A stretch of DNA of 64,000 bases from Succinivibrionaceae bacterium (GTDB lineage: Bacteria > Pseudomonadota > Gammaproteobacteria > Enterobacterales > Succinivibrionaceae). Of this stretch, positions 38,588-48,372 are shown one piece after another. The stretch's first letter is position 1; each line of letters opens with the position of its first letter. Both the position numbers and the translations under genes were made by a program. The stretch covers positions 62,001 to 126,000 of the forward strand of contig JAHZGH010000009.1 in assembly GCA_019420905.1 (NCBI GenBank), read 5' to 3'. Under the pieces are notes generated by a model that saw only the letters and a list, made by a program, of their open reading frames with translations, was not told the DNA's origin and did not search any database.

Positions 38588-38606
38588 TGTTCCACTGAGT
38601 GGAACA
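38588..38606. promoter_or_regulatory. IclR-type operator O2
   Basis: Perfect dyad TGTTCCACTGAGTGGAACA, just downstream of a TATTAT -10-like box and 27 bases ahead of the TRAP gene start. Its centre is 124 bases from that of O1, about twelve helical turns. Confidence 0.7.
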
Positions 38607-38633
38607 AATTATTTCTAATAAGGAGCAAAATAT

Positions 38634-39665
38634 ATGGGTAAATTTTCAAAGGCTGTTAAAGGTATTGCCGCTTTAGCCACTATCGGTGCTTGTAGTTGTG
38701 CGTTTGCATTACAAGCCCCTACTTTTAATAAACCAATAGCATCAAATAAAGCAAAGGCTGAATATACAATGAATATCGGGCATGTTGCTGGCGCAGAACA
38801 TCCCATCAATATTGCTTTAAAGCAATTTAAAGATAACGTTGAAAAACGTACAAATGGAAAAGTTGCTGTTAATGTTTATGACAGCGGCTCGTTAGGCGGC
38901 GAACTTGAAATGCTGGAACAGATGAACTTAGGCACACTAGAATCATCTGTAATTATGTCAGGATCTTTCTGGGAACGCTATGATACAGCTGCTAACGTAT
39001 CATTAATTCCTTTCTTATTTGAAAGTTTAGAAGGCGCAAGAAAAGCTTGGAATGGTGAATTTGGTCAAAAATTTGCTAAAGATATTATTGAGCCTAATGG
39101 AGCCTACGTTTTGTCTTATTGGGAATCCGGTTATCGTCACCTCTCAACAAAGGATAAACCAATTGTAAAACCCGAAGATATGCAAGGCATTAAATTTAGA
39201 ACTTCCGAAAATGATATGAAAGTTCAGATGTTTAAAGCCTTTGACGCTAACGTTGTAATGTTGCCTTTCTCAGAATTATTTACTGCTTTGCAGCAAGGCA
39301 CAGTTTCAGGTCAGGAAAATCCCGCAGCAAATATTTTGTCTTCTTCATTATATGAGGTTCAGAAGTACCTTTCTCTTACTGGACATATGTATGACAACTG
39401 CGTATTTGGCGTAAATAAAAAATGGTTTGATGCTTTGCCTTCTGATTTTAAAACTGTAATCAAGGAAGAAGCTGCAAACGCTCGTACTTTAGACTTAGAG
39501 CTTTCTGATGAAACAAAATTCATCGAAAAACTTAAAGAGAAAGGCATGATTGTCAACGAAGTTGACAAAGAAGCTTTCCGTGCAAGAGTTAAGCCTATTT
39601 GGGATAAGTTTAATGCAGAACACGGGCCTGAGTGGATTGATTTAGCATTGAAATCTCAGAAATAA
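38634..39665 (+). CDS. TRAP transporter substrate-binding protein (DctP family)
   Basis: Periplasmic receptor of a tripartite ATP-independent transporter. Signal peptide ends near residue 25 (CSCAFA), mature 318 residues. Family landmarks are NIGHVAGAEHPINIALKQF, the carboxylate-binding Arg R189 in GIKFRTSEND, LFTALQQGTVSGQENPAANI and DALPSDFKTVIKEEA. R189 suggests an organic acid or sugar acid ligand. AAGGAGC precedes the ATG. First gene of a five-gene operon. Confidence 0.92.
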   Translation: MGKFSKAVKGIAALATIGACSCAFALQAPTFNKPIASNKAKAEYTMNIGHVAGAEHPINIALKQFKDNVEKRTNGKVAVNVYDSGSLGGELEMLEQMNLGTLESSVIMSGSFWERYDTAANVSLIPFLFESLEGARKAWNGEFGQKFAKDIIEPNGAYVLSYWESGYRHLSTKDKPIVKPEDMQGIKFRTSENDMKVQMFKAFDANVVMLPFSELFTALQQGTVSGQENPAANILSSSLYEVQKYLSLTGHMYDNCVFGVNKKWFDALPSDFKTVIKEEAANARTLDLELSDETKFIEKLKEKGMIVNEVDKEAFRARVKPIWDKFNAEHGPEWIDLALKSQK

Positions 39666-39683
39666 AATTAAGGGACAAGCGCT

Positions 39684-40154
39684 ATGAAATTTATTGAAAT
39701 TATTAAAAAGCTTGTAACATGGGTATGTTGCTTTGCGTTAGCTTTAATGGCAAGTATTGTTTTTATTCAGGTTATCAACCGTAACATTGTTGGTGGTTCG
39801 TTCAAATGGGTGGAAGAATTATCTTCTATGTGTATGATTTGGATAACCTTTTTAGGGGCAGCTTTAGCTACAACGTTAAATGCTCATACCCGTATTGAGC
39901 TTTTTGTAGCTTTGCTGCCGAAGCGCTTGTCTCAAACTATTTTTGCTCTTGGAGATTTAGCGTGCGCTATTTTTTCAATTGCACTGTGTTTCTATTCCTA
40001 TCCTTTAATTGTAGCTAATTTGCATACTATGTCTCCGGCAATGAAACTTCCTTTAGCAATTAACTACATTGTATTTTTCTTCTCTGCTTTTTTAATTTGC
40101 ATCTTCATGATTTTACGTGCAATTGAAGATTTTAAAGGAAAAAAGGAGGCTTAA
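39684..40154 (+). CDS. TRAP transporter small permease (DctQ family)
   Basis: 156-residue inner membrane subunit with four hydrophobic helices (first at about 10-35). The typical NRNIVGGSFKWVEELSSMCMIWITFLGAA segment is present. It partners the DctM subunit, whose start lies two bases after this stop. Confidence 0.9.
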   Translation: MKFIEIIKKLVTWVCCFALALMASIVFIQVINRNIVGGSFKWVEELSSMCMIWITFLGAALATTLNAHTRIELFVALLPKRLSQTIFALGDLACAIFSIALCFYSYPLIVANLHTMSPAMKLPLAINYIVFFFSAFLICIFMILRAIEDFKGKKEA

Positions 40155-40156
40155 TC

Positions 40157-41440
40157 ATGGATCCTATAACTATTATTTTTATTGTCCTAGCCGCCTGCTT
40201 AATTTTAGGTGTACCTGTTGCATTTTCTATTGGTATAAGCGTAATGAGCTTTCTGCTGTATCAGGGCTATCCAGATCCTATGGTAATGGCTCAGCGCATG
40301 GTTGATGGAGCAAAATCTTATACCATGATGGCTTTGCCAATGTTCATTTTTGCTGGTGCTTTAATGACTTATGGCAGTACTCCCAGACTTATGAAGCTTG
40401 CAAATATGCTTGTCAGCAAAGTTCCTGGCGGTCTTGGTGCTGCAACCTTAGTTACATGCGGTTTTTTTGGTGCTGTTTCAGGTTCTGGTGTTGCCTCAAC
40501 TGCTGCTATTGGCGGCATTGTTGGAAAAGAAATGATTAAGCAAGGTTATGGCTTAGGCATTACTGCTGGTATTTTAGCAGGCGGCGGTGTTATGGCTACC
40601 TTAATTCCGCCTTCATTGGTAATGGTTATCTATGCAGGAAGTACTGGCGTATCTGTAGGTGATCTTTTTATTGCAGGAATTGGACCAGGCGTATTCATTA
40701 TTTTGCTTTTAATTTTAATGAATTGCTTAATTGCTAAGAAGCGTAATATCGGTTCAGGAGAAAGAATCAGCTATACCGCCGGAGATCGCATTAAAATTAT
40801 TTGTGATGCAATTTTGCCTTTATTCTTGCCTATTTTAATTATTGGCGGAGTTATTTCTGGCTTATTAACTCCTACTGAATCATCAGTTATTGCAACTGTA
40901 TATGCTTTATTCTTAGCCATTTTCGTCTATAAAGAGCTTACATTTAGCAAATTTATAAAGGCAACAACAGAATCTGTAATCACATCTGCAATTATCTTAT
41001 TTATTATTTCAGCTGCAACTCCATTTGGCTGGCTTATGGCTACGCAAAATGTGCCGCAAATGTTTACAGAATCTTTATTAAGCTTTACCACAAACCCTTA
41101 CATGATTTTAGCCGTATTTTTCGGTTTATTATGGGTTTTAGGCTGCTTTATGGAAACTATCTGCATAATAATTTTAATTACGCCTATTCTTTTCCCAATT
41201 GTTACATCCATGGGAATGGATCCTGTTCATTTTGGCGTTGCTATGATGGCCAATTTAGCTGTAGGCGGAATTACTCCTCCTTTATCAGTAGGTCTATTTA
41301 CTGCATGCAGAATTTTAAATTGTAAGATTGAGCAAACCTTTCCTGATGTACTGTACATAGTTTTAGTAATTACTATAGGTGCAGCTTTAACCTTTATATT
41401 CCCTGAACTTTCTATGTATTTAGTTGAAGTTTTTAGATAA
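40157..41440 (+). CDS. TRAP transporter large permease (DctM family)
   Basis: 427-residue membrane subunit that carries out Na+-coupled transport; about twelve helices. FAGALMTYGSTPRLMKLANMLVSKVPGGLGAATLVTCGFFGAVSGSG, LIPPSLVMVIYAG and GGITPPLSVGLFTACRI are conserved DctM motifs. AGGAGG ribosome site overlaps the end of the small subunit gene. Confidence 0.93.
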   Translation: MDPITIIFIVLAACLILGVPVAFSIGISVMSFLLYQGYPDPMVMAQRMVDGAKSYTMMALPMFIFAGALMTYGSTPRLMKLANMLVSKVPGGLGAATLVTCGFFGAVSGSGVASTAAIGGIVGKEMIKQGYGLGITAGILAGGGVMATLIPPSLVMVIYAGSTGVSVGDLFIAGIGPGVFIILLLILMNCLIAKKRNIGSGERISYTAGDRIKIICDAILPLFLPILIIGGVISGLLTPTESSVIATVYALFLAIFVYKELTFSKFIKATTESVITSAIILFIISAATPFGWLMATQNVPQMFTESLLSFTTNPYMILAVFFGLLWVLGCFMETICIIILITPILFPIVTSMGMDPVHFGVAMMANLAVGGITPPLSVGLFTACRILNCKIEQTFPDVLYIVLVITIGAALTFIFPELSMYLVEVFR

Positions 41441-41450
41441 GGTTTTGATT

Positions 41451-42056
41451 ATGCAATTAGATGAACTTTCTAAAGAAATTGTAAAAATCTGCAAAATTTT
41501 AAGACAAACTAAATTGGTAAACGCTACACACGGAAATGTTTCTGCAAGGTTAGGCAATACCATGTTAATTACACCTACAGGAAGTGATTTTGATCTTCTT
41601 GATTACAAAGAAATCGTGCTTATGGATATTCCTACAGGAAAAGTGATTTCTCAAGGAAAACCATCAAAAGAATATGAAATGCATTTACTTGCTTATAGAA
41701 AAAGACCTGATATTAGTGCTGTAATACATGCTCATTGTCCTAAAACGGTAGCTTTAAGTTGTACAGATATTGAAAATATGGATGATATGGTGCCGGCCTA
41801 CACCCTAGCTTTCGCAATATTTACTAAGCATTTGCCTTTAGTTGGATACTATAAGGCTGGGTCTTTGGAATTGGCTCAAAAGGCTACAGACAAACTTATT
41901 GATAAAAACGCCGTAGCATTAAAACATCATGGCATTATTGTTGTCGCTGATACCTTAATAAAAGCTTTATATAGAGTAGAAGAAATTGAAGAAAATTCTG
42001 ATATAGCTTTAAGTATAGGCACTAAATGTCATGCATTGAATCCAGAGAATTTGTAG
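41451..42056 (+). CDS. Class II aldolase/adducin family protein
   Basis: Zinc-dependent aldolase or epimerase fold (FucA/AraD-like), 201 residues from the ATG at 41451 (AAGG upstream; an earlier TTG at 41424 lies within the DctM gene). Visible site residues are the N-terminal NATHGNVSAR loop, E74 in PSKEYEMH, zinc ligands H93 and H95 in HAHC, and H160 in KHHGII. It could cleave a sugar 1-phosphate or epimerise a pentulose 5-phosphate made by the kinase that follows; sequence alone does not decide. Confidence 0.87.
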   Translation: MQLDELSKEIVKICKILRQTKLVNATHGNVSARLGNTMLITPTGSDFDLLDYKEIVLMDIPTGKVISQGKPSKEYEMHLLAYRKRPDISAVIHAHCPKTVALSCTDIENMDDMVPAYTLAFAIFTKHLPLVGYYKAGSLELAQKATDKLIDKNAVALKHHGIIVVADTLIKALYRVEEIEENSDIALSIGTKCHALNPENL

Positions 42057-42064
42057 GAGAAAAA

Positions 42065-43585
42065 ATGAATAATACTATCTACAAAGATTTATTGCTGGGA
42101 ATTGATATTGGCACTACTGGAGCAAAATGCAGCTTCTACGATTTTAAAGGGCAAAAAATTTCTTCTGGATATCAAGAATACCGAATGATACATCCTAAAG
42201 AAGATTGGACAGAACAAGATCCTGTAAAATGGTGGACAGCCGTTAAGGAAAATATTCAATTATGCATTGATGTAGATAATATAGATACCAGACGCGTAGC
42301 TTGTATCGGCGTAAGCAGCACTAATGCAGTAATGCTCATGGGTAAAAATAACAAAATTATTTACAATGGCATTGGACTTCATGATCAGCGAGCCGCAGCT
42401 CAAGAGGCCTGGTTAAAGGAACATGTTGGAGATGAGCTTGCTTTTAAAATTACCGGCAATAATATTGTAAAAGGTTCCTTTGCTTTGCCGACATTACGTT
42501 GGTTTTTAGATAATAGACCAGATCTTATTGATGAGACTGAAAAATTTTTAATACCAAATGGTTTTATTATAAAAAAACTTACAGATGAATATTCTATAGA
42601 TAAACCACGTAGCGGATTATCTTTGATGAATGATCTCAGTAAAGGAGGATGGTCTGATGAGATCATTTCAAAAGCAGAACTTCCAAGGGAAATTCTACCT
42701 CCTATATTTAATTCTTATGATATTGTAGGAGAAGTTACAAAAAAAGCTGCTAAAGCTACAGGATTATGTGAAGGTACTCCTGTATGTGCTGGTGCTATTG
42801 ATACAATTTCCGCAACTTTAGCTTCAGGCGTAGTTGATCCATTAGATGCGGCTATTACCATAGGATCAAGTGGCCGTGTTTGCCAAATAAATAATAAGCC
42901 GTATTTTAAAAATAGAGTGTTATCTACACCATACGCATTTGACGGGCTTTATGCAGCTGTTCAAACAACTGATAACGCTGGTATTTCTTTGAAGTGGTTT
43001 AGAGATACTTTTGGCAAAATGGTATTTCAAGATGCTTTGAATGCAGGCATTAGCGTATATGAACAAATGAATAGGTTATGTGCAAAATCTCAGCCTAACA
43101 ATCATTTAATATTTCTTCCTTATCTTTCAGGAGAAAAAAGTCCAATTTGGGATCCTGATGCTCGCGGGGTTTTCTTTGGTGTTTCTCTTACAACCTCTTA
43201 TAGTGATTTTATTAGAGCAATTATGGAAGGAGTAGCTTTTTCAATTCGTCATTGCATTGAAAATCTGCTTAATGACCATGTTGAAAAAGATGAATCTGCT
43301 GTACCTATTGGTGGCGGTATAGCTAATAGTGATATTTGGTGTCAAATATTTGCTGATATTTTACAAAGAAACGTAATTCAATTAGCACAAGAAGAAACAG
43401 AAACTTTAGGAGATATCATCATTGCAGCTTCTGCAGTAGGTATTAATGATATTAAGCCAGATTTTGGTAAATCTTTAGCTAAAAAAGGCAAATTAAAAAC
43501 ACCAAATAAAAATTTGAAAGATTTTTATGAGGAAAAATTTGCAAAATACATTGATTTATATAAATCTATAGCTCACCTATATTAA
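42065..43585 (+). CDS. FGGY family carbohydrate kinase
   Basis: Phosphorylates a sugar (ketose, polyol or sugar acid) as part of the IclR-controlled operon. ATP-site LLGIDIGTTGAKCSFYD at the N-terminus, catalytic Asp in AGAIDTISATLASG, GEKSPIWDPDARGVFFG and IGGGIANSDIWCQIFADIL. The ATG at 42065 has AGGAGA upstream and gives 506 residues; an earlier ATG (42026) lies inside the aldolase gene without a ribosome site. It resembles XylB/GntK-type kinases in general, with no clear subfamily. Confidence 0.9.
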   Translation: MNNTIYKDLLLGIDIGTTGAKCSFYDFKGQKISSGYQEYRMIHPKEDWTEQDPVKWWTAVKENIQLCIDVDNIDTRRVACIGVSSTNAVMLMGKNNKIIYNGIGLHDQRAAAQEAWLKEHVGDELAFKITGNNIVKGSFALPTLRWFLDNRPDLIDETEKFLIPNGFIIKKLTDEYSIDKPRSGLSLMNDLSKGGWSDEIISKAELPREILPPIFNSYDIVGEVTKKAAKATGLCEGTPVCAGAIDTISATLASGVVDPLDAAITIGSSGRVCQINNKPYFKNRVLSTPYAFDGLYAAVQTTDNAGISLKWFRDTFGKMVFQDALNAGISVYEQMNRLCAKSQPNNHLIFLPYLSGEKSPIWDPDARGVFFGVSLTTSYSDFIRAIMEGVAFSIRHCIENLLNDHVEKDESAVPIGGGIANSDIWCQIFADILQRNVIQLAQEETETLGDIIIAASAVGINDIKPDFGKSLAKKGKLKTPNKNLKDFYEEKFAKYIDLYKSIAHLY

Positions 43586-43597
43586 TATATTTTTCAG

Positions 43598-43623
43598 CAT
43601 CCTCTAAATTAATTTAGAGGATG
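43598..43623. terminator. Convergent terminator
   Basis: Perfect 26-base palindrome, half-site CATCCTCTAAATT, between the kinase and the convergent autotransporter gene. As RNA it forms a long AT-topped stem; the T-tails are weak on both sides. Confidence 0.65.
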
Positions 43624-43636
43624 TAATAATATTTAT

Positions 43637-43963
43637 TTAAAATATATACTTAGCACCTAGCATAATATCAAAGTTTTTATGATAGCCATCACCCTCTTCT
43701 CGTCTGGCATATCCATATACCTTTAAATTATCCTGTATATTTACCTCTCCTCCAACTCCATAATAAAATACCCAGGCTGTATTATCATTCTCAAAATCAT
43801 AGCCGTTAATACTTATGGAATTTTCTCCTAAAGCTTCATATCTTGTTCCGGCTTGTAAATATATCTGCCCTAAGTATTTTTGATTTGCATCAAAAAAGTC
43901 TTTGCCGAATACTGCTCCTAGTCTTGAGACCAAGGATTTAAAGTCATCCTGCTTAACAGTCAT
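43637..43963 (-). pseudogene. Autotransporter 2, C-terminal barrel fragment
   Basis: The last 108 residues of the beta-barrel (DDFKSLVSRLGAVFGKDFF...NFDIMLGAKYIF, terminal Phe). It is in the same frame as 43991-46261 and cut from it only by the TAG at 43991-43993; the codons between (GDDFSLSNG) also read as barrel. It should be seen as one broken gene, 43637-46261. Confidence 0.85.
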
Positions 43964-43990
43964 GCCATTTGACAGAGAAAAATCATCTCC

Positions 43991-46261
43991 CTATAAATAG
44001 TAATATCCAATCTGCGCCTGAGGCTCAATAAATAATCTATTATCAAAGCAAATCTTACGTCCGCCTTCTACTGATATGCCTAAGCCTAAATTATGATAAC
44101 TGCCGCTGACGTTAGTACTGTCAAGCATATTAGTATGAATTTCCTGATGATACCTATCAGCACTTATAATAAAATCCAAATAATAGCCATCATCATTTAG
44201 CCATGTTGCATATGTATTAAAGCCAATATCTTCTGCATTTCCTTTTGCCAGATAATGAGATTTATTAGTTTTTTGGTCGGCATTATGGTATTTGATATTA
44301 GCTCCTATAAGCCAATTGCCATATCTTTTATCATAGCCTAAATTGAATCTGTATGTGTCCTGAACGAATCCAATTTGGTTGAAGCTGTCGAAATGCTCTC
44401 TTTGAGTGGATACAGATGTCCATATGCCTGCATTATTCTGATTGCGAACCTCTCCTAAGCGTGCTCTTAAATCTGACAGCTGATTTTGATATAAAGCAGA
44501 TTGTGCAGCCATTCCTGCAAAAGCAACTACAGCTTCGCCTGAAGGAGTCAAATCTCCAGAGCTATTGGGGTCATAGCTTAAAAACCATTCCTTAGCTCCG
44601 CTGTCAAGCGTTCTTTGGTCTAAGCTGTAATCCTTAAAATACACGCCCTGCTCTAATCTGGTATTATCGGCTACAAAATTTAAGCCGTTATCTGGATTAG
44701 CAACCTGAATTAAGTAGCCTGACATGCTGCTTTGAGGTGCTTCAATACCTGAGGAAGCGCTTATTACCTGAACTTTATGAAGACCAGCATCTCCGCCTTT
44801 TGTTACAAGCAATTTATCATTTTCTTCAACAGATTCTGTCCAGTTTAAGCCTAAAACAATTAAGCCGTCATTTCCTGAAAGATTTTCTGCTTCAACAGTT
44901 TTAAATTCACCAGACTGATTGTTGTAGCTGATATTTAAAATACCGTTATTTAAGGTTAAGTTACTTACATAATTATTTATTGGATTTTGATAGCTGTCAT
45001 TTGGGAGCTTTTCAACATCCCAGCGAGCTTCGTCATTGAGAACAATATTTATTTTATTGTAATTTTTTGAATCGGCCTTGCTTATGTAAGAGGTTCCGGT
45101 AAAAACATTATTCTTTCCAGATAAATTAACATTTATAATGCTGTCACCTGATGAATCTCCATATGCTGCATTTAAATTGCCTTTTATTCCATATTCTTTT
45201 GATGAATCTAAAGCTTCACTGCCGAGATCTATAAAAATAACTCCGCTTTGGCTCATAATGTCTGCGGCATTAATAAGAGTATTTCCATTAGTCTTTATGC
45301 TGACATCGCCTAAAGCTGCAATAATAGAACCAGAGATCGAAGTTTGAGATCCTTCCTTAGTGTCAATTGTGATATTTGCATTCTGATTATCATTATCCCC
45401 AAAAGCGAAAAGACCTCCACTAAAGTCTAAAGTAGAATTCTCTTGATATTTAATATTAACCTGTGCTCCATTTTTAGCTAAAACGGACATATTTCCGAAA
45501 GTTCCGGTTTCTGGGGGATTAATTTGCTTAGCTTCAATACTAAGATAGGCGCCTTCTTTATCTCCAAGAATATCTAATACTGCATTTTTAGTAGCATAAA
45601 TAGCAATGTTATCTGAATAAGTAGCAGCGTAGCTATGCCCGCCTTTTAAGGTGATATCTGAAGCCTCTATTTTTAAATAAACGCCATTATCCTCTTGGTA
45701 TTTTGCGTTAGTTCCAGCTAAATAAATAGCTTGAGGATTGCCATATTGATTTCCAATACCAGCATCGATATAAACAGAATCTGCTGCTATTGAGGTGTTT
45801 ATTGCCGATGGGCCTTTATCTTGAGAAGATGTTGCTGTCTCAATATGAATTCCATAATTATTTGAATTTATTTCTAATTCTTTTGCATTAATTGTTATAT
45901 CTTGTCGCAAATTACTGCTATTTATATCATTATAAAATTTTAATCCGCTCTCATTTAAAGAAAAGTTATTACTTATATCTATTACATGATTATATTTTGT
46001 AGAATTATTCTTGAGACTAGAAGTAAAATATTCGGCCTGAAAATTATTTGCTGTTATTTTTAACGAACCATCACCGTCAGCATTAACATACAAATAGTTA
46101 TTTATTTCAACATTATTAGCATTGATTAAAGAAGATCCTGCACCTAGATTAACGGTATCATCTGTTTGGTAATCTTGACTTGGACTGTCAAAGTTTATAG
46201 TATCGGCTAAAGATGATGAGGAAAGAGCTATAATAGCTAAAGATAAAATAGTTCTTTTCAT
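43991..46261 (-). pseudogene. Autotransporter 2, signal, passenger and partial barrel
   Basis: Standard signal peptide (KRTILSLAIIALSSSSLA), beta-helical passenger rich in Asn/Ser/Gly (about 20-600), linker, then barrel strands from GIWTSVSTQREHFDSF up to IEPQAQIGYYYL and an in-frame TAG. The other autotransporter aligns without gap across this point (QLQYTYVAGANYTTSQG), with Ala in place of the stop. Without the final strands the barrel should not insert, so the protein is probably inactive unless the stop is read through. Intact length 874 residues. Confidence 0.87.
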
Positions 46262-46760
46262 TTTTTTACCTTACAAAATAAGCTAATAAAATATCACTGA
46301 CAAATTTATAAATTTATCAAGAGTCTTTATTTTTTAATTTATATAAATATCCATACTTTTTATTACCATAATTTTCTTCTACATATATAAATATAGTATC
46401 TAGTCTTTATAAAAGAGTGAGCTGTTAATATTTTTTTATATAAAAATAAATTAATATTTTTAGATGAAGATATTTGTTTTTAAATAACTAATTGTTATTT
46501 AATGTAAAAAAACAAATATATTTAAAGTTAATATGGATTATTAAAGTAATAATTATTATCAATAAATTTAAAAAGAAATGCTTTTAGATAAGAATTTTTA
46601 AGAAAAGTAAGGAAGATCAAATTATATTGAATATAAAAAAGAAAAGCTGTTCTAAATATTTTCTTATTATTTTTAATAAATAATATTGTTAATAAACGAA
46701 AGAGGCTCCTTTATAGAAGCCTCTTTCTTTATTTAAACTTATATAGGATATAGGTTCAAA
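46262..46760. other. Spacer between autotransporter 2 and porin
   Basis: Very AT-rich. No gene. It should hold the autotransporter 2 promoter near its left end and contains the porin terminator (46699-46726). Confidence 0.5.
46699..46726 (-). terminator. Porin terminator
   Basis: AAAGAGGCT / AGCCTCTTT arms with a 10-base loop, 35 bases after the porin stop. The minus-strand tail is TTTCGTTTATT. Confidence 0.8.
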
Positions 46761-47882
46761 TTAGAAGGTATAACGGGCACCAACAGCAAATAAGGTATGA
46801 TCTGCGTTAGTTTCAATCTCATCGCCATTATTAATAATGTTCTTGAGAGTAAGCTGATCATCACTGCCCATATCAAAGGAAGCTTCAAGCCATACATTGA
46901 AGTTTGAATTAAAGTCATAGTTTACTAAGACAGGGACCTTACGAAGAATCTGTTCAACTTCAGCATAAGAAGCGGCAGAAAGCTGAGCATTTAAACGCTG
47001 ATATTGCCAAGAAGCAATGATGCTTAAGCCGTTATCAAAACCATAGCCTACTAAAGCCTCAATACCCTTTAAGCTGTGATTTGCAATATTACCAGAGATA
47101 TGGTCAAATTTACGCTGATCGTAAACAGTAGCTAAATATAAACCGTTATCTAAGTTACCCCAGGTTACAGAAGCAGCCCATTCTTTCATATTATCGAGGT
47201 CATAGGTAGCAGTATAGTTAGCATCATTCTGACCTGCTAAATAGGTGTAACCAGCTTTAACACTGATAGGACCAAAGAATACAGAAGGAGTAGTATAACC
47301 TAAAACAGCAGAATAGCCGTGGTTAACATTCATAACTCCATCTTCGTTGGCACCCTCAACAGCGATATCATCCTTAGCAGATTGGAAGGATGCTGCAGCA
47401 TATACGCCATAGCCTTCCCAAACGTACTTGAGGTTACCGGCACGACGGTCGCTATCATCGAAAAGACCATTAGCACCTAAATCTTCATAAATATCAGTTA
47501 CACCGATAACAGCATATAAGGCGTCATAAGAACGGCCAGCAGAAATAGCACCATACTTACCGAAATCAACACCTATATATTGATCACGAGCTTGCATACC
47601 GTCGCCATTACCGCCGCTATCGCCGTCGCCGGTATTCCACTCAGCAAAACCAAAAGCGGTGATGCCTGGAGCGATTTGAGAACGACCGCTGATGTTTAAA
47701 CGACCAGTATTAACAATGGATGAATCATTGTTGCCTGCATCACCGAACTGACCTGAATAAAAAACAGACTGAACACGACCACCTACTGCTAAAGAAGTAC
47801 CATCATTATCATAAATAGTAGCAGCAGAGACAGCTGTTGAAGCAAAAGCAGCAACAGCTAAAGCAATTAATGACTTTTTCAT
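46761..47882 (-). CDS. General porin (OmpC/OmpF-like trimeric porin family)
   Basis: Outer membrane diffusion channel, 373 residues. Signal peptide KKSLIALAVAAFASTAVSA, mature start ATIYDNDGTSLAVGGRVQ, the loop-3-like DGMQARDQYIGVDFGKYGAISAGRS typical of Porin_1 proteins, and a terminal Phe (VGARYTF). The promoter is at 47947-47974 and the terminator at 46699-46726. The codon use (GCA/GCT Ala, GTT/GTA Val) and strong signals suggest high expression. Confidence 0.92.
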   Translation of the reverse strand: MKKSLIALAVAAFASTAVSAATIYDNDGTSLAVGGRVQSVFYSGQFGDAGNNDSSIVNTGRLNISGRSQIAPGITAFGFAEWNTGDGDSGGNGDGMQARDQYIGVDFGKYGAISAGRSYDALYAVIGVTDIYEDLGANGLFDDSDRRAGNLKYVWEGYGVYAAASFQSAKDDIAVEGANEDGVMNVNHGYSAVLGYTTPSVFFGPISVKAGYTYLAGQNDANYTATYDLDNMKEWAASVTWGNLDNGLYLATVYDQRKFDHISGNIANHSLKGIEALVGYGFDNGLSIIASWQYQRLNAQLSAASYAEVEQILRKVPVLVNYDFNSNFNVWLEASFDMGSDDQLTLKNIINNGDEIETNADHTLFAVGARYTF

Positions 47883-47946
47883 ATAAATCTCTTCTATTGT
47901 TTTGTTATTTTTTTACATTCACATAGTTCAACTTTGTGATGTATAT

Positions 47947-47974
47947 ATTATACATATTTATATATAGATCACAA
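47947..47974 (-). promoter_or_regulatory. Porin promoter
   Basis: On the minus strand TTGTGA, 16 bases, TATAAT; start expected about 58 bases ahead of the ATG. The -35 is part of TTTGTGATCTA, half of a CRP-type site, so cAMP-CRP control is possible but not shown. Confidence 0.6.
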
Positions 47975-48276
47975 ATTAAAAATAATTGTTTGCTTTTTTA
48001 TTATTATTTTTGATCCAAAAAATAACATTAAAAATAAAATTTTTTACTTTTTGTGCATGCTTATATAATGAAAATAAGTTGATTTTTAAGTAAATTATTA
48101 AATTTATTTAAATAAAAATATGCTTTTATGATTTAAGAAAATATATACCGCCATAGAGAGAAATAAATTACCAAGAATAACTGTAAACTGCTTGATATAG
48201 TACAGCTTTCCAAAATTTTTCTTTGCTGATTGTCTGAATAATTTTAAATTATTTAATTTGATACTATTTGAATCTT

Positions 48277-48326
48277 AAAAAGCTCTGATGTGCATATATA
48301 CCTATATACCTTAACAGAGCTTTTTT
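48277..48326. terminator. pyrD terminator (bidirectional)
   Basis: AAAAGCTCTG / CAGAGCTTTT arms around a 28-base loop, T-runs on both sides, 47 bases after the pyrD stop. Confidence 0.7.
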
Positions 48327-48372
48327 TAATTATTTGAATAATAGCTAAACAGAAATGCTAATAAATTTATTG

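Larger units (their letters stand above)
47883..48372. other. Porin promoter region and pyrD terminator
   Basis: No gene. Contains the porin promoter (47947-47974) and a terminator for pyrD (48277-48326); the remainder is AT-rich. Confidence 0.5.

Noticed and set aside
47947..47980. Full CRP site at the porin promoter
   Set aside because: Only one TGTGA half is present at the -35; the other half does not fit the consensus.
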